Shown piece by piece: positions 1 through 13,570 of a stretch of DNA of 64,000 nt (its first letter is position 1; each line of letters opens with the position of its first letter). Source of the stretch: Pinus tabuliformis (taxonomy: Eukaryota; Streptophyta; Pinopsida; Pinales; Pinaceae); NCBI GenBank assembly GCA_031772625.1, contig CM062820.1, positions 92,654,421 to 92,718,420 of the forward strand. Reading direction: 5' to 3'. The notes below the pieces were generated by a model. It was not told the origin of the DNA and made no database searches. It saw only the letters and a list, made by a program, of their open reading frames with translations. Position numbers and translations under genes: made by a program.

Positions 1-158
1 CTCTTCATCATTTGTAAAAGGTTTTGAACCTATTACAGTACCAAAGACTTCTTTTAATTATTTAGACACATACTTTCATGACTTTCCCATCTCGATTCGT
101 TTGTGATCTACATTCCAGCTGTTAGGCTAGAACTAAAGGAACCCGCTCTGATCCCAAT
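1..158 (-). mobile_element. Internal edge and primer-binding site of a minus-strand LTR retrotransposon
   Basis: Read on the minus strand, the bases complementary to 145-156 (TGGGATCAGAGC) match the initiator-Met primer-binding site TGGTATCAGAGC at 11 of 12 positions. They lie two bases inside the apparent LTR end at 159. The internal region of this element would therefore continue leftwards out of the window. No coding sequence is visible in these 158 bases. Confidence 0.5.
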
Positions 159-440
159 TGTTGGAAATACTTAGAAGGGGGTGAATCAATATTTCGCTAC
201 AATTAATTAATTTTAATATTTATGGCATTAAATAACATTAGCATCAGGTCAAAACATAATCAACATCACATCACATGAACAATTAATCATTCAACAATAC
301 ACAACATCAAAGATAATATGCAAGATATTTTTAGGTGGAAACCATTCCTGGAGAAAAACCACCAAACATTTTTAATATAAATATTTAAAATATTACATCA
401 ACATGAAGATTAAACTTCTGATATTCTCTAGCAACAACTG

Positions 441-652
441 GAAGGAGTCTCCAACCCCTTGATTTATCAACTCCAATTGAAAGGATGCTCCAAAACCTTG
501 ATTCAATAGCTCCAACTAGGAGGAGACTCCAACCCCCTGTCTTTATCAACTCCAACCAAAAGGATGCTCCAACACCATGATTTACCAGCTCCAACTCAAA
601 GGAGGCTCCAACCCCCTAGTTTTATCAACTTTAATTGAAAAGATGCTCCGAT
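441..652. repeat. About 40-bp tandem repeat, six degenerate copies, alternating types
   Basis: Units start near 441, 481, 521, 560, 599 and 640. Each has a CTCC-rich head, then a (G/A)ATTTATCAACTCCAA-like tail. Heads alternate between an AGGAGNCTCC type and an AAGGATGCTCC type, giving an 80-bp higher-order period. The array lies inside the proposed minus-strand LTR, a few hundred bases from its 3' end. On the minus strand it reads as repeated GTTGGAGCNTCC. Confidence 0.75.
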
Positions 653-2275
653 ACCCTATAAGGTTCAACTTGTCCTAGCACCACCCTGCCACCCAACCCA
701 ACAAGCCACCACTTGCCTTGAAGGCTCCAACCTTCAATTCACCACAGTGGACCACAATTTCATCTCATTTTCAAATTGGATCCGCCTCTACTTAATATCA
801 ATCATAAAATCAATTTGTTGACTGTGTTAATCTGTAATACTAGCACAAGGTTGTCAGTGACAACTGCTCATCAAAAAATCAAACCCTAGCTAAACAATCC
901 AATAGTACACAATACTCTTTTCTCAATAAACACATCCACTACATGCTCAACATGTATATCTAATGACAAACCTTAGCAACATAGAGATAGATCCATAACA
1001 AGCATCTCTTGCACAACAACTGCTCTAATCATATGTCTCTGCTTTAGCCCAATAGATTATTCTCGCTATCACAACAATTGTCACAAATTTGTCGCCATTG
1101 CTAATGTACAATCTGAGGTGCCACAAGTCTGCAATGCTACCAATAATCATGAATATGCAACGAGAAGCAAACCAACAACAACTAGGGCACACAACAGTGT
1201 TGATTTTTTTCCCAAATATGGCGTAACAATTGCACCTTTCTATATCTCAACAAAAGCACCAAATTGGAATAGATTTTGAGTTTTTAACAGTAATAACACT
1301 TTAGCATCTGTGAATTTATACCTACATCACTTCTTAGTTCAATTCTCTTCATCAAATACAATTATCTATTCAACATATTAACTCCAATTCTCAAAAATTT
1401 GTTCTGTAATAGTATTAGGCTTTAGCCTTGCAAACACATAATTCTTTTACCAAATTTAAAGCATGAATTTGCATACAACCCTCTATGATTTGAATTTTCA
1501 CTGTTAGAAAACCATGGATCAAGTGGCACACATATTGTATTTCAATTCCAAAGCTAAGACCCCTACAATTCCTTCACAAATATAATAATGATATATAGAA
1601 ATGACACTAATTTGCTTACATCGCTTATGCTTTCTACACCCTTACTAGCACACCTTCATTGCACTAATCATTCGTGCCATCAAATGTTATTTTGACCGTT
1701 GCTTACAATTCAATCCTTCAAGAAATCCTTTGAACAATCTTTAAAGTTGCCTTAGGATAACATTGATGCAAGTTTGAAAGGGCTGAGAGATACTTCAAAT
1801 TTCCTTAACAAATGATCTCTTTTTTCACAATATGATGAGATAAATGAGCTCAAAAAACCCTTAAATTTTGCATAAATGATCCTCTCATCAGGCCTCTAAA
1901 ATGAGTCTTGATCCAACCTTAGAAAATGCCTAAAACAATGTCGAAATGATAACAAAAGGTATGCTTTAGAGGGCTGAGAAATTAGGCCAAAATAAACATT
2001 AGTTCTGATGTGAATTATCCCTCATAGATATCCCCAAAAAAATGCCACAAAAATAGGCCTTGGACTTCTTTGGACTGGGACCAATTAGGTGAAAAAATGC
2101 TTCATAACTTGTGCAATTGAACCTTAATTCAAGCCTCTTAGACTGTCTTTAATCCACCTCAAAAAATGCAGTAAACCCTGAATAGAACAAGGCTTAAAAC
2201 AAAGCTGGAGCAAGCCTTAGAATATTGGCATACAAAGTTGTGAAATAAGACTTAGAGCAAGCCTTAGGAATGGGG

Positions 2276-2377
2276 TCGAATGACCTATGAGATTTACCTC
2301 TGAGTGAACCTCGGGAAGTGGGACGAATGACCTTAGGGCCTGCGAGATTTACCTCAGAACGAGCCTCAAGAAGGGGG
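2276..2377. repeat. Two-copy imperfect tandem repeat
   Basis: Two units share CGAATGACCT, GAGATTTACCTC and GAACCTC/GAGCCTC in the same order at 2276-2322 and 2323-2377. The second has a short insertion (about 7 bases). It lies within the proposed minus-strand LTR and has no coding potential. Confidence 0.6.
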
Positions 2378-3690
2378 CCTGAAAAATAGGCCTTAGAAGG
2401 CATGAATTTATCCTGCCTTAAAACGAGCGAATAACCAACCCAAAAAAGATAAAGCAATAAGCCCAAATACCCTAAAAAAACACAAGCTAATCTTCTTATC
2501 AACATGACAGGTATGGCCTCAAAAAAGAACATATTACCTTGTATTTGCGAGTTAATGATTCATTGCCTTTTGGAGAGAACAAGATCTCTATATATAGATG
2601 ATGTAGGGGCTTTTAGAGGGGGGCCTACATGGCCTAAAATAAAGAGCCGACATTAAAAATCAAATTTGAATTTTCAAATATGGAGTTGACCTGAATTTTA
2701 ATATTTAGAATTATTTCCTAAATAAAAAAATCTTGATGTAATCCTCCTTATATAGTTGATCTGAGATAGGTTATGCCTCATTTCGAGCGCTGATTAGACA
2801 ACCCAAGACACACAAATCATCCAAAGATATTTTAAATATTAATGTCAAATTCGATCAATCATACAATGGTCTTTAATATTCCATTAGAGCACCATGACCA
2901 CATATTTGGGGCACCAACTTTGGCAAGGCATATCTCCTTGACCGTGAGGATATATGAGGCATGCCACCTACCATTGGAATTGGCATGATGAGCTCTATCA
3001 ACTAATCCTAGTCTTGATTGCAATTTTACTGAGTTTATCATCCAAATTCTTCATAAAAGCGAGACATTGTGACCACACCACAAGAGCTTCTCATCCTTCC
3101 AAGGCTTTTTTACCATTAGAGCTTCCAATCGGTGCAATCCATAGATGAATATTAAGAGAATTCAAAGATTAGCGTTGGCATCAATGGCAACACCATTAAA
3201 CATCATCATGGAGTGATATGTAGTTAAAGGTGGAAGGCTCGAGTTTGAGACAAATAAAGAAGGGACAATGCGATAAATAGTTGATAAATATTCCAATCAG
3301 TATAACCATAAATTTTGTGTTTTCTTGTTTGTGTATTTGTTGTTTAAGTTTGATTTAATTTGATATATTGTACATTATTTTTACTCCTATGGTGTAGATT
3401 AGTTGGTTTGCGCGAGGTTTATTCCCTATTAAATTTTACATTCAAACTTCATGAGAAGGGTTGGGGGTGAGTGTCACACATGGGGGGAATAAATTATCTT
3501 ACGAGTCATCCAAGCTCAAGATCGAGTCTCCACAGTCTTGGTCACAACACCCCACTAATAAACTAATTGTTATGTTTATGTTGTTGACTTTGATATGCAA
3601 GTAACATCTCTGATCATTATGTTTATGTTATGGACTTTGAGATGTGAGTACCATCTCCTTGTATGAGTAACTTATGTTGTTCCAACAAAT

Positions 3691-6600
3691 ACATGGTATC
3701 CAAACACCTATACAAATATTGATCTCATTTAATCACATCATGTTTGGTTAGGCACATTATTTGTTTTCTGAATTTTTCTCCAAAACCTTGCATTATGATC
3801 ACTCTCCTACGAAATGTATTTTGCAAATCATTTTTCTCATGTGTTTTCTAACTCTTCACAACATTGCATTATGATAACTCTCATGCAAAATGTAGAGCAT
3901 TGCTCTCATTCATCATACACAATCAATAAAACTAGATGTGAAACTATCACCCTTGAATAGACATTACAACCACTGCTCTCATGTTCGTTAGATAATCACC
4001 GAAATACTTTGAATCCTATTAATTGGATACTTCTATTCTCATGGTCCTAACTACTGGGATATTTTGACTTTTATACGGATTTCCACTTCCCATCTTTACC
4101 ATGCGTTCTTTCTTGACATGTAAGTTTTCTTTCTTTTCCAAAGAATTGGTTTCGTAAAATTTGTTTGGTTCATAAATTATTTATTCATGTAAATTTTCTT
4201 TGTTTCCAAACCTTTGATTTCACAAAACTTGTTTTGGTTCGGTTGTTTTATTCAATCTTTTTTTCTTAGGGGTTTGGTTTTAAGGTTCATGTTATAATCT
4301 AGCTATATTTTATAACATTTTTTCCGTATTGTTGTTGGAATGACCAATTAAAAAAAAAACACCTCCTCCATTACATTGATGTCTAACTTGATATTCCAAT
4401 AAATAAAATTTCAAACGAGATAAATTAAAAAGCATACACATTGTGACCAAATTAAATATTTGAATTTTAAACATTGTAGCTTTGACATCACTTCCTATCT
4501 TTGTTCTAATGTAATTTCAATAAATAAATATCTTCTATAAAAATTCTAGATTAGTCTACCCTCCATGCCCATAATTTCTCTTGATGTAATCCTCTAGGGT
4601 ACCATTATTGTCTAATGAACACTAGAGAGAAATTACTCTACCTTCAACATGAGGGAAAATGCAATCCAAGGCCTATGAATAGTTCAAGACAACATGATTT
4701 TTCTAGTAAATCAATACACACCATGATAAGTTATTCGAGGGACTCAATGGATGGTAGATGACCAATATACAATGTTCAAAGTTATGTTTTTCATTTTGTA
4801 AAATTTTTGACTTTGGTTGAATGTGTATGACACAAAAATATAAATATATTGAATGTATACTTAAGTATACAAATATATTGAATGTGTAAAGTAACATGTC
4901 CAAGTTTATAACATAAGGTTAGGTTAGGGGTTAAGTGGTATAATTAACTTAACCAACCTAAAGGTACTATACATTAATATTATAAGAAGTGATATACTAG
5001 TATAGCACTTGTATAGTGTAGGTAATTGTCCTCAAATTTGTTGGGTATGTATTATATTCTTTACATGACTATTGCCACGCGCGATACGTATGTGCTAGGA
5101 GTAGTTGGGTGATCATGTGGGGGCAACCCTTGCATAAGGTACAAGGAAACACCAATGGTGGATTTTTGCATCCGTTTTCAGCAGTTTATGGTAAGTGGTT
5201 TTCGTTGTTAGCAGTTTTCGAGTGCATGGTGGTTTTTCCCATGGTTTTGTAGATCCAGTCTAAGGAGCTATGATTATATTCTAATCCTAGGTTAATGGAT
5301 TGGGAGTTTATGAGTGGTACATGTATATAATGTATTGTAATGTTGTAAAGGAGCATGTTGAAAAATCAATTTGGTTTTCCAGGGTTCTGGGTTCCATGAG
5401 AAAAATCTGTGTATATTTTTCTGTAATTGCCATTGTATCTTTTCTGTTTGTTTTAAGAATTTGTTTGCAAGTATTATTTGTATAAAGTTAAAATGTACAA
5501 AGTTCTTGTATATATAATTGTTACACCATATCATTTAATGTGACATTTATTATTCTCTCCAACGATGTGTTTGTCAATATGTATGCACCGATATCTTAAT
5601 TTTAACATTCGGCATATGAAGATATTGGATTATTTTAAGGGATTGATGGCAAGATAGGATGCCAATCCACAAAATGTCATATAGATAGAAGAAGCTAATA
5701 GGTGTGATAGGGATTAGTTGGGGTGCTGTCACATATTAAACAAAATTCAAATGAGACTTCAACACCAACAATAACAATCCTTAATGTTGATGCCTTCTAC
5801 AAAGGATGGGCACAATGACTTAAGTAGAGGCTAGTTTGAGCAAGAAAAGTGGGCCACTAGCATTTCCATTGAAGCTTGTTTCATTTCTTTGAGCTTTTTT
5901 AATTACATTTTGTATTGACAATCTCGACTCTTCAATTTTATGCAATTTACATTTAGATGTTGCACTACCAAAATTTAGAAACACATGATGTATCGTTGTC
6001 TTTCAATTCAATTTAAACAAAATGATTTTATAATAAGAAATAGAAAGATGGTTGATTATATAACGTTGATAGTTGAATCTTAGTGTTTAAATTGTATAAT
6101 TGTTAATGCCATAAAAAATAATAAGAATAAAACGAGCATGGTTATGCATAATGAAAGCAATTTTTGGATATTTTGATATTTCTCATATAGTTAATATTTG
6201 GGTAGCATCCCAAACCTATGACACCCCTAAATTTTGAGTGGTATCTCCAAAGATCTCAAATATGTGCCCCCTAAACTTGGTGGAACATTTGCAAAGATAA
6301 CCCATGTTTCCTAAATTAGAAGATGAATAAGAATATAATGAACAAAGTTTATCTAACCATATATTTGGAGATGAAAGGCTATGGATCGGTAAATCTTCAT
6401 TTCAAGTAAAAAACAAAGGGCTTTCCAAAAGAGATTAAAAGGGTAGACATCAATAAGCCAAAGTGAGGCCAAATATGGAAAAATAGCTTCATGAAACTTC
6501 CAACATTGAATTTGATTTATAACTTACCATATAATATATTATTTGAGAATAACAATTTGATAAATAGATGTAAACCTACAAGGAAATCAACACTAACGAA

Positions 6601-8913
6601 CTTCCAAGGTTATTAAAGACATGCAAGGGACTATACAAACCATGTTTCCAATTGATAAAATTGATAACATTGTAAAGCATATGTGATTTAACACGTGTTT
6701 CAACATATTGACACACATTAGGCTATTTGAAATGTGGTACAATCATTAGTGTTGCTAAGGTGGAAATGTCTAATTGTCTTCAAACAATGTAGTTCCAAAA
6801 TAATTTGTCTAAGAACTTTCTCTAGAAATGAGAATGTGAGGTGTTCATGTGAGCCTTATATTGTTGTCTTGTTAAAGTGCAATATAGATTGGTGCAAAGG
6901 TGGCCACAATCATACACCAAGCTTGACAATTTTTTCAACGATATCCTCACATTTCAAGAGCAAATGAAAGTGTTGTTGTAAGGGTTTATTGAGGAAATCT
7001 TTCATATTATTGCCACAACCTTATTATGTTTGATAATGAATGTTAACCATTGAAAAAGATCTCACACTCTATTTCAATGACTCTCCAACTTGTGCCTACA
7101 GGGTTTGTAGTGTATGCAACAACAAACATGTGGGTACATTATAAAATCCATCCCCATGTACTTTAGACTAGTTGAATGGTGAGAGCCAAAATCAAAGTAA
7201 CTATCATTAAAATCACTAACCATTATTAAAAAGTTTAGGGTAAAAAATGGGTCTCTTAAGAGAAATATTAAAATAGTCGAGTGTATACCACATCATTACC
7301 ACATTATTCATGTGAATATATATTTTTTTATTAATGAAAGTTTCTAAGGTAGGTTGATGTAGAGTTTTTTTTTTAAAATGGAATACACATCTCAAGGAAA
7401 CCTTCGAGCAGTTTCCAGCGTCTTGATTATAGTACTAGAGGTAAATCAACCCATTGTAGTTTTGGTAATCTAACCCAACATGGAAAATAAATGAGGACTA
7501 ATAATATCCACAGAGGCAACTCACCTAGGGACTTGATCCCACAACCTACTATTGAATTTTTGTATAGCATCAAGAGACATTCTCGTATGCCAAAAAATGC
7601 CTCTTAATTCGGCTAAGGAAAATTATGAAAATGAAAATGAAAAATATTATTTTTGGACTTCATGTAGGCCTCAATTGTCAGATCAACCACACATATGAAT
7701 GGGTGTGACTTTTGGTCAAAAGTCACCCATTTGTCAAATATAAATACATGAGACTCCTCCACTTTGACCAATTCAGACATCACATTCTCTCTATTTTGAT
7801 CCACATGTGTGAGAAAAAGAGAAGGAAATCTAAAGTTTGATCGAGTATAGAAGCTACCATTTGAACAAGTCTAACCTGTTTCATTTAATCGAGATTTTGG
7901 TTGGCTTTGACTGAGAATTTGGCAAAGTTTGACCGTAGGAAGAAGGCCGAAATTAACTATAGGAGGAGACAATTTGACTACAAGTTGACAACAAGACTAA
8001 CTACAGGGGTCAACCATAGGTCTGAAATTTGACTGCAAAAGATAGGTTGAACCATAGGTCTGAAATTTCATTGCGAAAGATATGTTGACCAAAACAAAAA
8101 GTTGACCAGAATTGACCATTTTGAAGGCTTGATGTGCTAGGGTCCTATGATAATAGGATTGATAATTTTGAATTGGCTATGGTTAGTCTTGTAATATTGT
8201 ACATACTTTTGCTTTCTCCAAAATGTTTTGCATATTAAAAAATTAAAAAATATAAAGAAGGTGTGTCCTAAAAAAACAATCAAAGGATAAAAAGAAGGAA
8301 AAAAAGATTAAAAAAAAAAAAAAAAATGAAAAATATGAACCCCAAAAAAAATAAAACAGATCATGAAAGTGTGCAAATTCAAATGCCCCTACTTTTTACT
8401 TTACTAAGCAAAATAAGGTTGTGTGCAACTTCTTAAAAATGCCACAATCCATGATGGTCAAAAAGCTTAATCTTGACTCATTCATGCTTTAAATTTCATG
8501 TTGATAGATAAAGAATAAAGATCTAGCCAAACTTTTAACGTTGGCAGATCAGTAGTTAGGTAGAGAATAAAAGTGAGTTCATCAGTGTAATCTGAGCTGT
8601 TGGAAGCTATAAGGTTAGAATTAGATAGTTTTCTTATCAAAAGAAAAGGAAATAAAGGGTCAGCAAGCTCAAATGCACCTATTGGAATGAAGAAAAAATG
8701 TTAGGGTAAATAAAGGGTAGGTAGAAGAAGTTTTGTAAATGCACAAAATTGCTAAGTCAAAAGCACATTTATCATGCTTAATCCTATGTTTCATGTGCAG
8801 GAGGAATTGTGAGAAAGAAAGGATATTTACCAAGTTTGTTTACTAATTTCCCCTCATTTCACTACACCTTCACATACTTATTTGCTAATTTCCCCCATTA
8901 TCCCTTCATTACT
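3691..8913. other. AT-rich noncoding stretch
   Basis: About 5.2 kb without a recognisable gene. Reading frames are short and their translations match no known family. It contains poly-A/T runs (for example near 8307-8327), a two-copy repeat at 8012-8087, and many scattered TTGAC-type words around 7900-8115. It is probably old, unrecognisable transposon sequence, but no LTR pair, inverted repeats or target duplications were found. Confidence 0.5.
8012..8087. repeat. 38-bp tandem duplication
   Basis: AACCATAGGTCTGAAATTT occurs at 8012 and again at 8050, and similarity continues through a GAAAGATA(T/G)GTTG tail. The period is 38 bp with a few substitutions. No function is suggested. Confidence 0.65.
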
Positions 8914-8921
8914 TATAAATA
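8914..8921 (+). promoter_or_regulatory. TATA box upstream of the 10094-13570 reading frame
   Basis: TATAAATA followed by CCC lies in a pyrimidine-rich stretch (about 8840-9130) that looks like a plant core promoter with a CT-rich initiator region. It is about 1.17 kb before the first ATG of the downstream reading frame. It is placed by sequence only, and any transcript would have a long leader. Confidence 0.4.
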
Positions 8922-9359
8922 CCCTTCCCCCTAATTTTGACCTTTTACCCCTTGGTTTCACACATTTCCCTAGAAATTACCCTTCAAAAATCATCCTCCC
9001 TTCCCAAAACCCCTTTCCTTAGTGTGAAACCCATTCCCCATTACAAATATCACTTTCCCCCTTGTTAATTTCCCTTTTCCCCCTTAAAAACCCATAAAAC
9101 CCATAAAAACCCCTTATCCTAAGTTTTTATTTACTATCCCTCCCATTATGTAATTAACACCCCCACTTTATATTTCCCGACAAAACCTTATAACCCACCA
9201 ACCCTTGGTGCAGTTAAAGAAAGCCCCGCCATATAACCCATGGTCCCACCTTAATTAACCATTTGTTTATATTGAAAATCAGACACTATTGGTTAATTAA
9301 TTACAATTATATATAATTAAATCCCAAGCCCTGCCAAATCACTTTCCCAATTCCATCCG

Positions 9360-9600
9360 TGCAACTTAACTGCGCGATATCCCTCCGATCTCTTGCCCCC
9401 AAATCTGACGGTGTATATCCATATCGCGCGGATTCATTGTCCGACTGTTAACAGCCCGAGAGCATGCGAGATTCGTAGTTTTGGCCGAGCGCTCTTTGGC
9501 TACGTGGTGGCACCAGGTTACATCGCGTGCTTGCGAAAAATACCGCCTGCCATCCAAAAGCGGTGCGATGGCGCACAAAACCACCTCCCCGCCTAAACCG
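9360..9600. promoter_or_regulatory. CpG-rich island in the leader of the transposon-like gene
   Basis: This roughly 240-bp block is dense in CpG (repeated GCGCG, CGCGC, CCGAGCGC words), whereas both flanks are strongly AT-rich and CpG-poor. The overlapping short frames on both strands here are by-products of its composition. Retained CpG suggests the block has escaped methylation-driven loss, as promoter or leader sequence would. Confidence 0.4.
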
Positions 9601-10093
9601 AAAACTTCCCACTGTTCATTTAATAATTTCCGTGCCAAAATGTGACCGTTATCGGTTAAAAGGCCGAAAAAGCCCCAATTCGCTCTTTTCTTGCATTTTC
9701 ACTGTAAACCTCTGCTAAGCCATTTGCGACACCCTGAACCTTTGTGCGACCAAATTGACCACCTTTTGCCACCTGAAGACACTACAGATACCCAATTGAA
9801 GCAGCCAATTGACAGTTGAAGCCTCAGTACCTTCTGCAGTTACCACAGAACCCCTCTGCACGCCAAATTGCCAATTTCCAGGTATTCTTGGAAAAAACCA
9901 GAATGGCCCTTGAATTTGAAAATGCATAGTTGTAATTAAGTGGTTAATTAATTGAATTAATTAAGAAACCTTCCTGAAATTGAAGAGAAACTTATTTGTA
10001 CATCCCAAACCCTTTTACAGACTATAATTACCCTCTTCTAAAACTCACTCCTGAAACCACTGAAAGCCTAAATTCAATTCAGTAATCCCAATT

Positions 10094-13000
10094 ATGGCTT
10101 CCCAAACCTCTTTGTATGTAAGACCTCTGCAAACCCCTCACCTGGATATCGACCACCTTGCATTAGCAGACAAAGACTTCCAAATTAATGAAACTGCTTC
10201 CCCTGCCTACCTACTAAAGCTCCACTGCTGGAGTAAAGACAAATTCTTGAACCAAAATGATGACATTCACCTTTGGGAGTCTAATTTGCCCAAGTATTTG
10301 TTCCCAGAAGTACAACCATTCCCAAAAATCATTCACTTCTGCCAAGCTTGCTACATTCCCAGTCAAAGAGCCATTGTCACCCCTAACCAGCAAGTTTTAT
10401 TCACCATCACTGCAGAATCCATTAATAAAATGCTGCAAGTCCAACCAAGCCCAAATGAGACCCCACTTTCTATTGAAGGCTTGCTTAAGCTTTATACCAA
10501 GTTAGATCTTCCCAGGATAGCCCAAATTTTCCAAACTTTCATCATAGAGGAATGTCATACTCCAACAAATAGTCCTCCATATGCTGCCACCATTTTTTCT
10601 AAGAGAGGCAGACAAATCATAACCATGCTCTCCTACATTTTAGGATACACTACAGATGAACATGTGGATGAGGTTGTCCTTGCTTTCCTTTCCATATTTT
10701 GCCCAGGCAAGCCTCCTGCTGTAATTTACAATTATGCTCCGTTCATCGCAGATAGGATGCATAAACAATTCATCAGATTACCAAATGAGAGAGTTTTCAA
10801 TTATTCTTCAGTTTTATTTCATATGTTCTTGTACTACCAATCAAACAAATTCCCTGTCAACATTCAGAAGTTAGACACCAAAGGCAATCCAAGATCAGTC
10901 ATCTATTGGACACCCTTGATCCAAAAGTACTCCATTGTGTTTACTTACAAACACTTCATTGATTCATTTTTCCATCCTGTTATAAACATGCTCACCAGTA
11001 GCCATTAGCCCAGGATCAGTCAGGAAATTAAAAGGGTTTTACAGTTGGCAAAGAATAGTAAAGTGGGAGACTGGTATCTATACCAGGACCACACAGAGAT
11101 CAGGATATATGGATGCCAACTAGCCCCTTATAAACTGCCCAAATACCTCCCCATGAAGTTATTTGCATTAGAGTACTCTAGGCAGATTATAAACTCTAAT
11201 GAGGTTAATTTCCTGGTAGCCAAGAAGAAGACCCAATTTAAAATGAAAAACCAATTGGGCCCCTTTATTTGTAATAATAGGGAAGCTGGACCAGAGGTCG
11301 ATAAGATTCTATAGGAGATGAAATTCAAGAACAATTTTATGTGGAAATATGACCCTCATGGAGTCATAAATAAGTTAAGGCTCAAGGTCAAATTGTGTCC
11401 TTTCATACATCATCCTAGGCCAGACATTGAAAGATTTGCCAACCAATCAGAATGGTTGGAAAACACTGTAGTTGATGTAGAGAATACATTAATTGATGTA
11501 GAAAAATAGATTGATACAAGTTTCTTCCCGCAGGTTCCAGAACTACGAGAACAAATGAACATTCCTCCCCTTTTACAGACTCCAACTAATGAAGACAAAA
11601 ATACAAAGAGAACCAGGGAAGAAGGTTCTAGTTCAGCGATGGAAACCACAGATGAACAATTTGAAATCAGTTACAGGAAGAGGCCCAAGCTTAATCTTGT
11701 AACTGAACAGGAAGACACCATTGACTCAGAGGAAATCACTGACACTGACACAATGGTGGGAAGAACCAAAGGCCCATCAGCTTCAGGAGAAACACACCAG
11801 CCCTCAACATCAAACAGTCAACTTATTGAGAGACAACTCAGCATGGAGGTATCTTCATTCACCAGGCCTATGGATAAAAAGAAAGATATTAAGGATAGGT
11901 AAAAGGAAATTAAGTTGAGGAATGAGAAATTGAAGGTTGAGACTTATGCTCAATACTTCAAGTAGACACCTACAAATCAAAACAGATTAATGTCAGCCTT
12001 CGACATCAAAATAGGGAAAATGCAGATGACATTTATGCAACCTACAGTCCAACAGCCAAAAACATCAGCAGACTATAGGAAAATAGATTTTGAGGTTTTG
12101 GCCAGGGATGTTCATCCCATTGACCAAATTGAGTTTCACAAGCAGGCAGGTGAGATGATCTATTCCACCTTGACAGGTAAAGCTATGACTGCACACAAAC
12201 TGCAAAGTTCATTAGATAATATCATTGCACAGTACAAGTTGGAAAAGGCCTCCTCATAGGCCAAGGACAACAGAATCAAGTCACTGGAAGACTTGGTGAT
12301 TGAGCTAGGACATGATCCCAATGATATCAAGGCTGCTGAGAAGTTGATAAAGAAAAAGAATGAGGACATTGCTGCTCTCAAAAAACAACTCAAACTGCCT
12401 CATTCAGAGCATCCACAAGCAAAAGAGGTCTTAGAAAGCCAAACTCATCAAGAGGAAATGATGGACCTTGTTCCCCAACTAAATGACCAATTAAAAGAGA
12501 TGGAGAAGGAGTTGGACAACTTGATACAGCTGAAACAGGCCAGCCTTGAGACTGCCCTTGCCACTGTCATTCCAACAGTCACCACAGCAGTACCATCCAC
12601 CTTGGCAACTTCATTGGCTCCTACAGCTCCACTGGCTACAACCCTCCCAACTTCAGCAGCATCTACATCAGCGACAGGTTCGACAACAGCAGCAGCCCAA
12701 CCAAGTGATGAGGTAAGTAAATTGATCAAGGCAATGGAAGACATGTCCATTCAGACCACAGAGATAAACAAGCTTAAGGAAAAGATAACCAGTCTAGAGA
12801 ATGATAACAAGCTTCCACAGATTATGCACAAAGAAGAAGTACAGAAGTCAACCAGGATGAATGAGAGGATAAAGAGCTTAGAGAAAGAGCTAACATTAAA
12901 GCAGCCACTTAGCCAAGCTAAGGAACAATTATGGGAAAATATCATTGACTCTGTCAATGATATTTGGCCATTCATTCAAGTCATCTTTGAACATAATGAC

Positions 13001-13570
13001 TTAGTCAAAGAAGTTACAGAAGCCATTCAAAGAGTTAAGGCTGAACTGGGAGACATGCCAAAGGAAGCAACTAGAATAATTCATTTCCTTAACTCCAAAA
13101 ACAAATATGAATTGCAGGCGCTGGATATAGCTGACAGGATAGGCACCATACTAGAAGTAAAAAAAGTGCTCACCAAGAGGAATCTGATGTTAAACCTCGA
13201 GGACAAATGCCAAACCATGCAGCTGGCTATAGACAAGTTCATGGTGAAGTTTGCTATTTTGAGGCAGAAAGCTCTGCCAAATCCCTTGCTGATAAATGAT
13301 AAATTAATGCCTCAAGAGGACTACAACAGAAGAATAAGAGAGGTGGCAAAGGATCAAGCAAGTAATTCTTCCATCAAAGGGATGCCTACTGGAAAGGTTC
13401 TATATCAGACCTTTGAGAACAGGTTTTACCTCCAACATGAGGTAAAACACCTTTTTGTAAATAAACCCACTTTTGCCAAATACACTGAAGCAGATGAAAT
13501 CTACAGGAAGATGGTAAATATTCAGTTACTAGATGCAGACACATGGGAGAAGTTAAATGACTTGCTGTAA
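10094..13570 (+). pseudogene. Transposon-associated protein reading frame, 1159 codons, six internal stops
   Basis: One frame stays readable from ATG at 10094 to TAA at 13568, interrupted at 11006, 11312, 11507, 11900, 11963 and 12257, with no frameshift needed. Five of the six interruptions are TAG and one is TAA. The N-terminal about 300 residues are globular and include a segment with ITAESINKML that resembles the plant transposon-associated (PMD-like) proteins; this family assignment is tentative. About residues 490-600 are acidic and polar. About residues 720-860 are predicted helical, with a Ser/Thr/Ala-rich low-complexity stretch (about 815-870), then further long helices with coiled-coil character. 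No reverse transcriptase, integrase or transposase catalytic motif is seen. It could be the accessory protein of a non-autonomous element or a degenerate host-like gene. A TATA box and CpG-rich leader precede it. Confidence 0.55.

Larger units (their letters stand above)
159..3690 (-). mobile_element. Putative long LTR, minus strand, right boundary uncertain
   Basis: The left edge begins TGTTGGAAATACTTAG next to the primer-binding site. In minus orientation the LTR would end with a C-rich block followed by AAGTATTTCCAACA, the same kind of terminus as the solo LTR ending at 31875. A minus-strand TATA-like run lies at 2589-2596. The right edge is proposed at 3690 because TTCCAACA there is the exact inverse of TGTTGGAA at 159. 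The partner LTR is outside the window, so neither the length (3.5 kb) nor the target duplication can be tested. The span has no convincing ORF. Confidence 0.3.

Noticed and set aside
385..594. 69-codon minus-strand frame
   Set aside because: It is a translation of the 40-bp tandem repeat array and has no other support.
441..652. Possible CRISPR array (regular about 40-bp spacing)
   Set aside because: The units are degenerate and contiguous without unique spacers, in a plant genome and inside an LTR.
12448..12750. 100-codon minus-strand frame antisense to the transposon-like gene
   Set aside because: It is the shadow of the Ser/Thr/Ala-rich low-complexity segment on the plus strand. It gives Val/Ala-rich nonsense and has no start context or family.
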